DNA from: Novosphingobium sp049354825 | Lineage (GTDB): Bacteria; Pseudomonadota; Alphaproteobacteria; Sphingomonadales; Sphingomonadaceae | Length of the DNA: 64,000 nt | Direction: 5' to 3' | NCBI RefSeq assembly: GCF_049354825.1 | Contig: NZ_CP186480.1 | Location: 1,674,001-1,738,000, forward strand | Shown here: positions 8,381 through 16,741 of the stretch, piece after piece | How positions within the stretch are numbered: position 1 is the first letter of the stretch | Layout of the letters: every line of letters starts with the position of its first letter | Notes under the pieces: generated by a model | The model's input: the letters and a program-made list of their open reading frames with translations, nothing else | Database searches by the model: none | Told to the model about the DNA's origin: nothing | Program-made: the position numbers and the translations under genes

Positions 8381-8923
8381 TCAGAGAAAGATCGAGAGCG
8401 ATTCGAGGCCGAGCACCGCGGCATCGAGGATAGCGGTGCGCTTGACGAGCCGGGATCCGCCCTGGCCGATCCGAAGCGTGTCGAACCGCTCGGCCGTGAG
8501 GATCTGCGGGTGGGACATATCGCCCCGGTGGCAGAACACCACCAGGTTGTTGCGCACCGTCACAAGCGCTGCGTCGCCGCCGTGCGGTGCGACGCGAATA
8601 TTGGAGACCATGCGCCGCGTCCGCGTCGCCGGGCTTTCGGACCAGGCATAGCGCGAGCGAAGCCGCTTCACGCGCATCCCGATCGACGCATAATCCTCCT
8701 TCAGATAAAAGGCGGTGCCGCTGATCCCCGTGCCGTCCCAATTCTCACGCGCGGTGCGCACCGGCGCTTCATAATCGATCGCGAGATCGAGCAGATCGAA
8801 CCATTCGGCGAAGCGGCGATCGTCGAGATATTCGGCCTCCTGCTTCAGAAACTCCTCGCAGGCGCGCTGCATGTCGATACCGCCCGACGCGGAACCGGCG
8901 GAAAGGATCGCCGCGTCAGTCAT
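8381..8923 (-). CDS. Rieske ring-hydroxylating dioxygenase, beta subunit
   Basis: A 180-residue NTF2-fold small subunit. Features seen: EEFLKQEAEYLDDRRFAEWFDLL helix, DYEAPVRTARE, RVKRLRSRYAWSESPATRTRRMVSNIRV, and a terminal Arg-Thr-Ala-Ile-Leu-Asp strand, all typical of aromatic-ring dioxygenase beta chains. The ATG at 8921-8923 overlaps the alpha-subunit stop codon region by 8 bases, so the two chains are probably made together as an alpha3-beta3 enzyme. Beta subunits are mainly structural; the catalytic centres are in alpha. Confidence 0.92.
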   Translation of the reverse strand: MTDAAILSAGSASGGIDMQRACEEFLKQEAEYLDDRRFAEWFDLLDLAIDYEAPVRTARENWDGTGISGTAFYLKEDYASIGMRVKRLRSRYAWSESPATRTRRMVSNIRVAPHGGDAALVTVRNNLVVFCHRGDMSHPQILTAERFDTLRIGQGGSRLVKRTAILDAAVLGLESLSIFL

Positions 8924-10274
8924 GGTCGCCGATCTCGACCGTGGTGTTGGTGATGCGCTCGTACCAGGTCTTGTGGAAGGTGCGCAGGCCGCCCTCGCCC
9001 GCATTGGTCGAGTTGGCGACGCCCGGGCCCACCCAGTCGGTCAGCGGCTTGCTGCTGCTCATGTCCCCCAATCCCATCTGATAGTTGAAGCGCACCTTGT
9101 TCAGCTCGGCGAAGACGGTGCCGGCCGTGCGGGTGACGCCCGGCCACACCGCGACATCGTCCTGCTCGAAGCTGCCCGAGGGGCTGAAGCTGCTCATCCC
9201 CACCTGATAGGCGCGGCGCTTATAGTCGGCGGATGCCTCCTTCGGCGCCAGCACCCAATTCCAGATCTCCATCTGGCCCGGCCCCTTGGGCTGCCAGACG
9301 CGCAACGTGAGGAATCCCGCCTGCGGCTTTTCCGGGCTGTCGCTCAGGCCGATATGGAGGAACGAGAAATTGGGGAACAGAGTACCGTTCTGGAGCAGCG
9401 AGCGCTTGGCCAGATCGAACTGGTCCTGGTTGAGCACGCCGGGATGGAAATGGCGGGTCACTTCCTCCGGATAGGAGATGAAGGGCGCTTCGCCGGGAAG
9501 CTGGCGAATGCTGATCGCGTGGCCGCTGCAATCGTGGATGTGGAGACCGGTTCCCTCCTTGGGTGCCCCGGCGGCGGCGCTTTCGATGATGCCCGCGTCC
9601 AGCACGGAACGGTGGGTCATCTGCGTGTGCGAGCTGTCGCCGCAGAAATTCTCCGCGCCCTGCTTCCAGTTGGCATCGACCAGCCAGCGGTGCGGCTCGC
9701 CCAGCACTTCCATCCCGCCCTCAGACAGGGCGAACTGGATGTCGAAATACCATTTATAGTCGCCAAGATATTCCTCGAATGGTACCGCGTCCGGATCGAG
9801 ATTGGCGAAGATCAGCCCCATGTAATTGACCACATGAGGGGCGGCGAAGAGGCCCCACTCCTTGAGGTCGAGCGCGCCATAGCCTTGGGCGCGCACCGGC
9901 ACGCCGATCAGCTCCCCGCTGTTGCGATACGCCCAGCCATGGAAGGGGCAGACGAAGCCCTTAGTATTGCCGGCCTGCACCCGGCACACCTGCGCGCCGC
10001 GGTGGCGGCAGGCGTTGAGCAGCACGCGCAACTCGTCCTTGTCGTCGCGGATCAGGATGAAGGGGTCCTCGCCGATGTTGCGGGTGACGAAATCGCCGCG
10101 CTCGGGAATTTCGGTCTCGTGTCCGATATAGACCCAGGATTTCGCGAAGATGCGCCGCAGCTCGAGGTCATAAACGTCGCGATCATGGAAGACCGCCGCA
10201 GGCAGCAGTCCCTGGCGCAGATCGTCCACCATGTCTTCGATCGAAGCGGGAACGGCTAAGGCTTGCTCGGTCAC
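8916..10274 (-). CDS. Rieske ring-hydroxylating dioxygenase, alpha subunit
   Basis: A 452-residue catalytic chain. Rieske cluster ligands are Cys89 and His91 (NACRHRGAQVC) and Cys109 and His112 (CPFHGW). The mononuclear iron site is in ENFCGDSSHTQMTH, with Asp214, His217 and His222. The enzyme family adds both atoms of O2 across an aromatic double bond to give a cis-dihydrodiol, taking electrons from a ferredoxin and reductase. No such electron-transfer genes are present in the window, so they must be encoded elsewhere. The GTG start follows GGAGAGGAC. It is the first gene of the minus-strand operon, with two operator copies upstream, and is divergent from an MFS gene. The downstream Pht4/Pht5-like genes suggest a carboxylated aromatic substrate. 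Confidence 0.94.
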   Translation of the reverse strand: MTEQALAVPASIEDMVDDLRQGLLPAAVFHDRDVYDLELRRIFAKSWVYIGHETEIPERGDFVTRNIGEDPFILIRDDKDELRVLLNACRHRGAQVCRVQAGNTKGFVCPFHGWAYRNSGELIGVPVRAQGYGALDLKEWGLFAAPHVVNYMGLIFANLDPDAVPFEEYLGDYKWYFDIQFALSEGGMEVLGEPHRWLVDANWKQGAENFCGDSSHTQMTHRSVLDAGIIESAAAGAPKEGTGLHIHDCSGHAISIRQLPGEAPFISYPEEVTRHFHPGVLNQDQFDLAKRSLLQNGTLFPNFSFLHIGLSDSPEKPQAGFLTLRVWQPKGPGQMEIWNWVLAPKEASADYKRRAYQVGMSSFSPSGSFEQDDVAVWPGVTRTAGTVFAELNKVRFNYQMGLGDMSSSKPLTDWVGPGVANSTNAGEGGLRTFHKTWYERITNTTVEIGDHD

Positions 10275-10317
10275 ACTGTCCTCTCCATCGACGGCCTTGA
10301 CGCCGGGCGTGTCATAA

Positions 10318-10331
10318 ATGGACGCGTCACA
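10318..10331. promoter_or_regulatory. Operator copy E, one strong half-site
   Basis: ATGGAC-GC-GTC then diverges, 9 of 14 to the palindrome. It is 44-57 bases upstream of the Rieske alpha start and 54 bp from the perfect copy F. Confidence 0.4.
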
Positions 10332-10371
10332 GAGCCGACCTCAGCCGACAGCCTAGCCGCCTCACTTCTAA

Positions 10372-10385
10372 ATGGACATGTCCAT
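10372..10385. promoter_or_regulatory. Operator copy F, perfect palindrome ATGGACATGTCCAT
   Basis: A perfect 14-bp self-complementary sequence in the intergenic region between the divergent Rieske operon and the 14-helix MFS gene. It is the best copy of the motif, and its place lets one bound regulator control both directions. Confidence 0.75.
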
Positions 10386-10501
10386 TAAATTGGCCGATGT
10401 CAAGGCGGATATGCGAGAGGATGGCCCGGCTTTCGAACCCATTCAGGCATCCGCGGCGATCGCGGACGTGGATTCGGGGCGCGAACGAGGATGACGGCGC
10501 C

Positions 10502-11959
10502 ATGGGACGAGGACCGGATTTGAGCGACGACGACTGCATCGGCGCCGGCAATGGGCTGGCGAAATCTTCGCGTGGCACGGTCGCCAGCCTGGCAGCGACG
10601 ATCTTCTTGTCCTCGCTGGGCGGCAGCGTCTCGAACGTCGGCCTGCCGACGCTGTCGAGCGCGTTCCGGATTAGCTTTCCACAGGCGCAGTGGATCGTGC
10701 TTGCCTATTTCCTGGCGGTCATCAGCCTGATCGTCAATGCCGGCCGGCTCGCGGACAGCGTGAGCCGACAGCGGTTGCTGCTCGCCGGGCTGTTGCTGTT
10801 CGGCTTGGCCTCGATCGGCGCTGGCGCGGCGTCGAGCTTCTGGTTCCTGATCGCCGCGCGGACGTTGCAGGGCATGGGCGGCGCGATCATGCTGGTGCTG
10901 GCGATCGCGCTCGTCTGCGACACGGTGTCGCCGGCGCGGCTCGGCGGCGCGCTGGGCCTGCTGGGCGCGATGTCCGGCCTGGGGACCGCCGCCGGCCCGT
11001 CGTTGGGCGGGCTGCTGATCGCAGGCTTCGGCTGGCGGGCGCTGTTCCTCGTCAACGTGCCGATCTGCATAGCGATCGCCTGGATGGTCCATCGCACGGT
11101 GCCGCGAAGGCGCCACGCCACGGCGGCGCCGTGGCGGCCGGACTGGGTCGGCACCGTCATGCTCATCGTCGCGCTGTGCGCCTATTGCTACGCGGCCACG
11201 CCCGAGAGCGGCCGCTTCGCCGCTGGAAATCTGGTCGCGCTGGCGCTCGCCATGGCGGGCGCGGCGGGGTTCGTGCTGGTCGAGCGCCGCGCCGCCGATC
11301 CGCTGCTGCGGCTGGAGATGCTCCGCGATCCGTCCCTGTGCGGCAATCTGGGCATGAGCGTGATCGGATCGACGGTCATCATGGCTACGCTGGTCGTCGG
11401 CCCGTTCTACCTGGTCGACGGGCTGAAGATGACACCCGCCCAGGCGGGGCTGGCGCTTTCGGTCGGGCCGGTCACCTCGGCGGTCGGGGGCGTACCGATC
11501 GGGCGGCTGGTCGACCGGCTCGGCATCGTCCCGATGAGCATTGCCGGGCTGGCGATCATGGCGGCGGGAGCGGCGGGGCTGGCCGTCGGCGAGGGGATCG
11601 TCGGCCTGCCGCGCTTCATCGGCTCGCTGATCGTGGTGATGGGTGGCTATGGCGTGTTTCAGATCGCAAACAATGCCGCGGTGATGGCGAAATCCTCGCC
11701 TGCGACGCGCGGCACCTTCGCCGGACTTATGAATCTGTCGCGCAATATCGGACTGGTCACCGGCGCATCGGTAATGGCGTCGATCTTTTCGGCCACCGCG
11801 CACACCATGGCTGGGCAATTCCCGGACGCGCTCGCCGCAGCGCACGGGCTGAAAACCACGTTCGCGGTCGCCGCCGGCTTGGCGGCGCTGGCCGCGGCGG
11901 TCGGGCTGTCTAGCGGCGCAATCCCGCTTTTCCGCCGCCGCGAAAACCGCCGCGGCTGA
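10502..11959 (+). CDS. MFS transporter, DHA2 (EmrB/QacA-like) family
   Basis: A 485-residue integral membrane protein with about 14 hydrophobic helices. It carries the MFS loop 2-3 signature GRLADSVSRQR and the motif C-like GLGTAAGPSLGGLL segment of the drug:H+ antiporter-2 group. The ATG at 10502 follows a GAGG; the frame opens earlier at 10397, but that leader is basic and starts right at the operator. DHA2 members usually export toxic compounds. Here the gene is divergent from the Rieske operon and shares the perfect palindrome with it, so it may export an inhibitory intermediate or move the substrate. The direction of transport is not shown by sequence. Confidence 0.85.
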   Translation: MGRGPDLSDDDCIGAGNGLAKSSRGTVASLAATIFLSSLGGSVSNVGLPTLSSAFRISFPQAQWIVLAYFLAVISLIVNAGRLADSVSRQRLLLAGLLLFGLASIGAGAASSFWFLIAARTLQGMGGAIMLVLAIALVCDTVSPARLGGALGLLGAMSGLGTAAGPSLGGLLIAGFGWRALFLVNVPICIAIAWMVHRTVPRRRHATAAPWRPDWVGTVMLIVALCAYCYAATPESGRFAAGNLVALALAMAGAAGFVLVERRAADPLLRLEMLRDPSLCGNLGMSVIGSTVIMATLVVGPFYLVDGLKMTPAQAGLALSVGPVTSAVGGVPIGRLVDRLGIVPMSIAGLAIMAAGAAGLAVGEGIVGLPRFIGSLIVVMGGYGVFQIANNAAVMAKSSPATRGTFAGLMNLSRNIGLVTGASVMASIFSATAHTMAGQFPDALAAAHGLKTTFAVAAGLAALAAAVGLSSGAIPLFRRRENRRG

Positions 11960-11990
11960 CGGCAAATTCCGCCGGCATCATTCGGACAGG

Positions 11991-12018
11991 TTGACGCAGC
12001 CGGCTAGCGCTATAGAAA
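11991..12018 (+). promoter_or_regulatory. Candidate promoter of the aldehyde dehydrogenase gene
   Basis: TTGACG at 11991-11996 is followed after 16 bases by a TAGAAA hexamer within a TATAGAAAT stretch. Operator copy G starts at the end of this -10 region, so a bound protein would cover the expected start of transcription. Confidence 0.4.
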
Positions 12019-12031
12019 TGAACACGTCCAT
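12018..12031. promoter_or_regulatory. Operator copy G (ATGAACACGTCCAT)
   Basis: Matches the palindrome at 12 of 14 positions, 47-60 bases upstream of the aldehyde dehydrogenase start. Confidence 0.6.
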
Positions 12032-12077
12032 TAATCTGCGGGCGTTGGCACGCCCCAGAATACGGGAGAGACGAAAA

Positions 12078-13535
12078 ATGAGCCGGGTGACGAGCGCGTC
12101 GCACATGTTGATCGGCGGCGATCTGGTGGCCAGCGAGAGCGGCCAATGGATCGACTCGGTCGATCCCGCGACCGAGGAGGTGATCGGGTGCATTCCCGCC
12201 GGCGATGCGCGCGACGTGGCCCGCGCGGTGGAGGCGGCGGATCGTGCGTGGGAGGCGTGGAACGGGATCGGCGTCGCCGCCCGCGCCGAGGCGCTCCGCG
12301 CATTCGGCGAGAAGATGCTGGCGCGCGCCGACGAACTGCTGGAGGTGGAGGTCCGCGACACCGGTAATACGATCGCGCCGATGCGCGGCGACGTGCGTAC
12401 CGGCGTGGCGGGGATGAACTATTATGCCGGCCTTGCCTATGAGCTGAAGGGTGATACGATCCCGGCGACGCCGGGCAACCTGCACTTCACCACCCGCGAG
12501 CCTTACGGCGTGGTCGCGCGGATCGTACCGTTCAACCATCCGGTGATGTTCGCCACCGCGCGCACCGCAGCCGCGCTGATGGCCGGCAATTCGGTGGTAG
12601 TGAAGCCGCCCGAGACGAGCTCGCTCTCCGCGCTAATCCTGTCGGAGATCGCGCGCGAGGCGCTGCCCCCCGGCGTATTTAACATCGTCACCGGCACCGG
12701 CGCGGGCGCGGGCGCGCCGCTGGTGCGCCATCCCGGCGTCAAGCGGATCGCGTTCATCGGATCGGTCGAGACCGGCATGGCAATCCAGCGCATGGCGGCG
12801 GAGAGCGCGGTCAAGCACGTTACGCTGGAACTGGGCGGCAAGAACCCGCTAATCGCCTTCCCCGACGTGGACCCGGCGACCGTGATCGACGCCTCGATCG
12901 CCGGCATGAACTTTTCATGGCAGGGCCAGTCGTGCGGATCGACCAGCAGGCTGTTGCTGCACGAATCCATCCATGACGATGTCGTCGCCGGGCTTGTCGA
13001 GCGTATCCGCGCGATCAGGGTGGGGGATCCTATGGATCCCGCAAGCCAGATGGGTGCGATCAATTCGAAGGGCCAGTATGACAAGGTCCTGCGCCACATC
13101 GCCATCGCGCGCGAGGACGGCGCCCGGCTGCTCGCCGGCGGCGGCCGGCCGGAGGGGGAGCGGTTCCGCAGGGGTTTCTGGGTGCAGCCGACGCTGTTCG
13201 GCGATGTCGAGCAATCGATGCGCATCGCGCAGCAGGAGGTGTTCGGCCCGGTCCTCTCGGTGATGAAATGGTCGACGCTCGACCAGGCGATCGCGATCGC
13301 CAACGCGACCGACCTGGGCCTGACCGCGTCGATCTATGCCAACGACATCGACGACGCCTTCAGCGCCGCACGCCGCGTGCGCGCCGGCTATGTGTGGATA
13401 AACAGCGTCGGGCCGCATTACCCCGCCATGCCCTATGGCGGGATGAAGAACAGCGGCACCGGGCGCGAGGAAGGCATTGAGGAGATGCTGAGCTACACCG
13501 AGCAGAAGGCCTACAACCTGGCCGTGCGCAAATAA
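12078..13535 (+). CDS. NAD(P)-dependent aldehyde dehydrogenase
   Basis: A 485-residue aldehyde dehydrogenase with the full active site: Asn153 (VPFNHPV), Glu251 (LELGGKNP) and catalytic Cys286 (GQSCGS). The cofactor loop FIGSVETG is near residue 227. The ATG at 12078 follows GGGAGAGAC; an earlier in-frame ATG at 12018 lies inside the operator and is less likely. The gene stands alone between two MFS genes, under an operator copy. It would oxidise the aldehyde released by the hydratase-aldolase to a carboxylate, the role PhdK plays in phenanthrene breakdown; that specific role is inferred from context only. Confidence 0.9.
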   Translation: MSRVTSASHMLIGGDLVASESGQWIDSVDPATEEVIGCIPAGDARDVARAVEAADRAWEAWNGIGVAARAEALRAFGEKMLARADELLEVEVRDTGNTIAPMRGDVRTGVAGMNYYAGLAYELKGDTIPATPGNLHFTTREPYGVVARIVPFNHPVMFATARTAAALMAGNSVVVKPPETSSLSALILSEIAREALPPGVFNIVTGTGAGAGAPLVRHPGVKRIAFIGSVETGMAIQRMAAESAVKHVTLELGGKNPLIAFPDVDPATVIDASIAGMNFSWQGQSCGSTSRLLLHESIHDDVVAGLVERIRAIRVGDPMDPASQMGAINSKGQYDKVLRHIAIAREDGARLLAGGGRPEGERFRRGFWVQPTLFGDVEQSMRIAQQEVFGPVLSVMKWSTLDQAIAIANATDLGLTASIYANDIDDAFSAARRVRAGYVWINSVGPHYPAMPYGGMKNSGTGREEGIEEMLSYTEQKAYNLAVRK

Positions 13536-13621
13536 CGCGCGGCCGGGGGGGCGGTTCGGCGGCCCGCAGCGGTAGGCGATGACGTCCCGGAACGCCCGCC
13601 GAACAAGAAGAGATGCGATCT

Positions 13622-13635
13622 ATGGGCACATTCAT
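13622..13635. promoter_or_regulatory. Operator copy H, weak (ATGGGCACATTCAT)
   Basis: A 10 of 14 match to the palindrome, keeping both ATGG and TCAT ends, 135-148 bases upstream of the AAHS transporter start. Confidence 0.42.
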
Positions 13636-13769
13636 AATTCTGCGCAGATCAACGCATGGACGCATGGCGCAACCACCACAGCGAGGCAGGGATCGTCTCC
13701 CGCGCGTCCACGCGTCGTGACACCCATAGCGGCAGACCGGCGCCTCGGACACGGCGCAAGGAGTGAGAG

Positions 13770-15122
13770 ATGCTTGATACCGCGACGATGACTTCGGCGG
13801 GTCCCGTCCAGCAACGGCTCGACGAGGGCGGGCTGCGCGCGATCCAAATCCGCGTTTTCGTGCTCTGTACCCTGGTCACGATGCTCGACGGCATCGACAA
13901 CCAGTCGATCGGCGTCATCGCACCGCTGATGAGCAGGGACCTGGGGCTGGACAAGACCGCGCTCGGCTCGATCTTCTCGGTCACTCAGATAGGCGCGACG
14001 ATCGGCGCGCTCCTGTTCGGGGTCGTCGGCGACCGCTTCGGCCGCAAGCTGGCCATCATATTTTGCGTGTCGATGATGACGGTGTTCACGCTGCTCACCG
14101 CGATCGTCCCGACCTTCGAGCTGCTGATAATCAGCCGATTCTTCGCCGGCTTGGGCCTGGCGGGCGTGTTCTCCTCCGCGTTGGCGCTCACGTCGGAGTT
14201 CGCGCCCAGCCGGCTGCGCGGCACGATGGTGTCGATCGTCTATGCCGGCTATCCGGCCGGGGCGGCGCTGGGCGGCATCATGTCCGCCGCGATCCTGACG
14301 ACGCACGATTGGCGCGCGGTGCTCTTTATCGCGGCGTCGATCGGCCTCGTCATCCTGATCCTGCTGATCGGCTGGCTGCCCGAATCGATCCGCTACCTGG
14401 TCGCCAAGGGTGGTCGGGCCAGGGCGCTCGACCGACTGTTGAGTCAGCTCGGCCTCGGTCAGGCGAGCCTGGCGGAACCGGCAAACAATGCCGCACCGCC
14501 TGCGCCAGAGATCGCAGGCGGGTTCTGGTCGGTGTTCCGCAATGGCCTGGGGCCGCTCACGCTGCTGCTCTGCGTCGTCAACCTGTTCATCTCGGCCACC
14601 ACAAAGATCATGGTCGTGTGGTTCCCTACGATCCTGACCGAGCACGGTTTCACCGTCTCCCATGCCGCATTGGCCCAGGCGGCGTTCAACATCGGGTGCC
14701 TGGCCATCATGATGATCGCGGGCTGGCTGGTGGACCGCTTCGGCCCGCTCCGCGTCGTCGCCCCGGCGCTGGCGCTGGGTGGGTTGTGCGTCGCGGCGCT
14801 GGGCGCGGCCGGCACCAGCCTGACGCTGGTTATGATCGACGCGGCGCTGATCGGCGTCTTCATCGGCACCGGCGCGGCGGGCGCTCAGGCAATGGCCGCG
14901 CGCCTGTTCCCGGTATCCGTCCGGTCGACCGGGATCGGCTGGTGCACCTCCTCGGCGCGCTTCGGCCAAGTGCTATCGCCGATGGTTGTCGCCATCGTAC
15001 TCTCGGGCGGCACCAACATCGCCTATGTCTATGCTGGCCTCGCCTTCGCGCCCTGGCTCGCCGCGGCCTTCGCGGTCGCCTTTGTACTGGTGGCACGCAA
15101 TGAGAGGCGCAAGGGGTTCTGA
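13770..15122 (+). CDS. MFS aromatic acid:H+ symporter (AAHS family)
   Basis: A 450-residue, 12-helix MFS protein. It has the AAHS pattern: Asp in helix 1 (MLDGIDNQSIGVIAPLM), the loop GDRFGRK, the helix-4 stretch RFFAGLGLAGVFSSALALTSEFAP, and the mid-point LPESIRYLVAKG. Relatives such as PcaK and BenK import benzoate-type acids with protons. The ATG follows AAGGAGTGAGAG. A weak operator copy lies upstream. Together with the TonB receptor it gives the cluster a route through both membranes for an aromatic acid. The exact substrate is unknown. Confidence 0.88.
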   Translation: MLDTATMTSAGPVQQRLDEGGLRAIQIRVFVLCTLVTMLDGIDNQSIGVIAPLMSRDLGLDKTALGSIFSVTQIGATIGALLFGVVGDRFGRKLAIIFCVSMMTVFTLLTAIVPTFELLIISRFFAGLGLAGVFSSALALTSEFAPSRLRGTMVSIVYAGYPAGAALGGIMSAAILTTHDWRAVLFIAASIGLVILILLIGWLPESIRYLVAKGGRARALDRLLSQLGLGQASLAEPANNAAPPAPEIAGGFWSVFRNGLGPLTLLLCVVNLFISATTKIMVVWFPTILTEHGFTVSHAALAQAAFNIGCLAIMMIAGWLVDRFGPLRVVAPALALGGLCVAALGAAGTSLTLVMIDAALIGVFIGTGAAGAQAMAARLFPVSVRSTGIGWCTSSARFGQVLSPMVVAIVLSGGTNIAYVYAGLAFAPWLAAAFAVAFVLVARNERRKGF

Positions 15123-15767
15123 TCCCATCTTATTCGATGGCGTAAGCTCTGCCCTTCGCGTTCTCTTAGCTGATCGAAGGTTCGATTTGGACAGATGACG
15201 TGACGCCGAGGCGGGTGGCATCAGTCCAAAAGCGGCCCCTCCGCAGAGTGGATATTGAGCAATCGAGATTTCCCGATAACTCGAGTACCCATCTCTGTCT
15301 TCTACGGGGCGCCACCCCTGAGCAGAAGAGGGCATCGCCGATAGGACCTGCTTGGGGTCGGCGCAGGCGGAAAGTTCGAGCGACTTGATCGGTCCGATAA
15401 GCCGAGTTCGTCGATCAGCCGCAGTCGTCGCGATCTGGTCGCGGTAGGGGTACGCCGCCGCCGGAAAACTCCGCTCGACCGCCTGTTGCAACAGCTATGC
15501 AAGCGCTGCCTGTGCGGATCGCCCCTCGACTATCTCCCTTGCGATTATCGATAGCTGAGCTTGCCAAGATCGAGCGCGCCCGCACTTACGTCCAATTCGG
15601 ACAACAGCAGTCGGTTGCTTGGAACATCGTGAACGGCCGTTATGTCTCAACCTGACCATTTCCCCGTCGCTTGAACGGACGGCAGCTTTTAGGATCAACT
15701 AGGCGGGTTCGAAACGACCGGTATTAGGGCGCAAAGCAGCCTATTCCGGACAACCCGTTCAAGCAGA
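15123..15767. other. Gene-poor intergenic stretch, 645 bases
   Basis: No open frame here has a ribosome site, coding-like composition or a recognisable product. It is visibly less GC-rich than the flanks and separates the catabolic block from the recombinase module. It may be a degraded remnant of mobile DNA. No tRNA, clear terminator or long repeat was seen. Confidence 0.6.
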
Positions 15768-16622
15768 TCAGCGCGTAGGTACGCGCGCCTGAACCCTTCC
15801 TGCCTGGTCGATGAGGACGATGCAGCGGATGTCCGCAATTACGGCGGTGAGGTCTTCCGTTATCTCCTTGGGCAAGTCGATACGCGCCGGGCCCCATTGT
15901 TTTGTTGCTCGCGCAACGTAGGGTTGTTTGGGCACGATCACCGCCGCAGCTCGAATGTTTTCGCGCCAGCTTGGCGCCAGCATGGGATCGACGGCAACTT
16001 CCGCTACAACGTTTGACTCGTGCGACACCCAAGGGCGATCAGCGCGGAAGAGATCCTCACTGCCGACAGCGGTTCGCTCCAACACTCCAACTGTCTCTCG
16101 CCTAACTTTGTTGACGGTGACCTTCGCTCCATAGGCATTAGCCGCGGGATACGATCCCGTGATGGTTTCTACAGAGCGTACGACGAAATCGACAAATCCA
16201 GGGCTGCCCATCGGTCGTGGCCAAGGGGGATTTGGTCCATCGTAAAAGGCGTCCCAGGAGGCGTTTTTGTTGTCGAGAGCGTAGGATTCGATTTTAAACC
16301 TGCCCACGTCGGCATCATAGGTGATGTACTTCGTGTCGATCGGCAGTGACACGAACGCCGACGCCGGCGCCGCAGCGCCAGCCGCCTTCAGTCTGGCCTC
16401 ATATTGAGCAGTCGTCTCAAACTCACCGCGCGGCTGGGTGTTCGCACCTAAGCCGGAGATCAGTTGGTCTATTTGGATGGGTGACACGCGCTGACCCACG
16501 GAGGTCTGGCAAACCTGGTCCTGAGCAGCCGGGGATAGTGCCGGTTCGGGAGCTGGCCCATCTGCATGAAGCGGCGCCGCAAGCATCCCGACTAACGCAA
16601 TCACACGAGAAAATTCCTTCAT
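15768..16622 (-). CDS. Secreted hypothetical protein
   Basis: A 284-residue protein of unknown function. It begins with a signal peptide (MKEFSRVIALVGMLAAPLHADG) and follows an AGAAGGA ribosome site. The mature part has an N-terminal Pro/Ala-rich segment, a VCQTS cysteine and a DIRC cysteine near the C-terminus that could pair, and mixed alpha/beta composition with no motif I recognise. Base composition is lower in GC than in the catabolic and core regions, which fits acquired DNA. It is divergent from a small XRE regulator gene. Export to the periplasm is inferred from the signal peptide only. Confidence 0.72.
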   Translation of the reverse strand: MKEFSRVIALVGMLAAPLHADGPAPEPALSPAAQDQVCQTSVGQRVSPIQIDQLISGLGANTQPRGEFETTAQYEARLKAAGAAAPASAFVSLPIDTKYITYDADVGRFKIESYALDNKNASWDAFYDGPNPPWPRPMGSPGFVDFVVRSVETITGSYPAANAYGAKVTVNKVRRETVGVLERTAVGSEDLFRADRPWVSHESNVVAEVAVDPMLAPSWRENIRAAAVIVPKQPYVARATKQWGPARIDLPKEITEDLTAVIADIRCIVLIDQAGRVQARVPTR

Positions 16623-16699
16623 CGCCGGTCCTTCTGTCGACTAACAGTGACGGACCATGCTTGCCCGCGGGCTTAGATCAAGTTCTTTCTGTCACTCAT

Positions 16700-16711
16700 A
16701 GTCTGTAGACT
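16700..16711. promoter_or_regulatory. Palindrome AGTCTGTAGACT before the XRE gene
   Basis: Five-base arms AGTCT and AGACT are separated by GT, 31-42 bases upstream of the XRE start in the divergent intergenic region. Short XRE regulators often bind such sites to control themselves and the divergent gene. Confidence 0.4.
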
Positions 16712-16741
16712 GGACGACTACATTACCGCGAGCGTCGGTGC

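Noticed and set aside
12018..12020. ATG at 12018 as start of the aldehyde dehydrogenase
   Set aside because: It is the first base triplet of operator copy G and has no ribosome site; the ATG at 12078 has one and starts the conserved sequence.
15703..15720. GGGTTCGAA near 15705 as a possible copy of the tRNA-Lys T-arm (attachment site)
   Set aside because: Only 9 bases agree with the tRNA, then the sequences differ. This is too short for a convincing att repeat.
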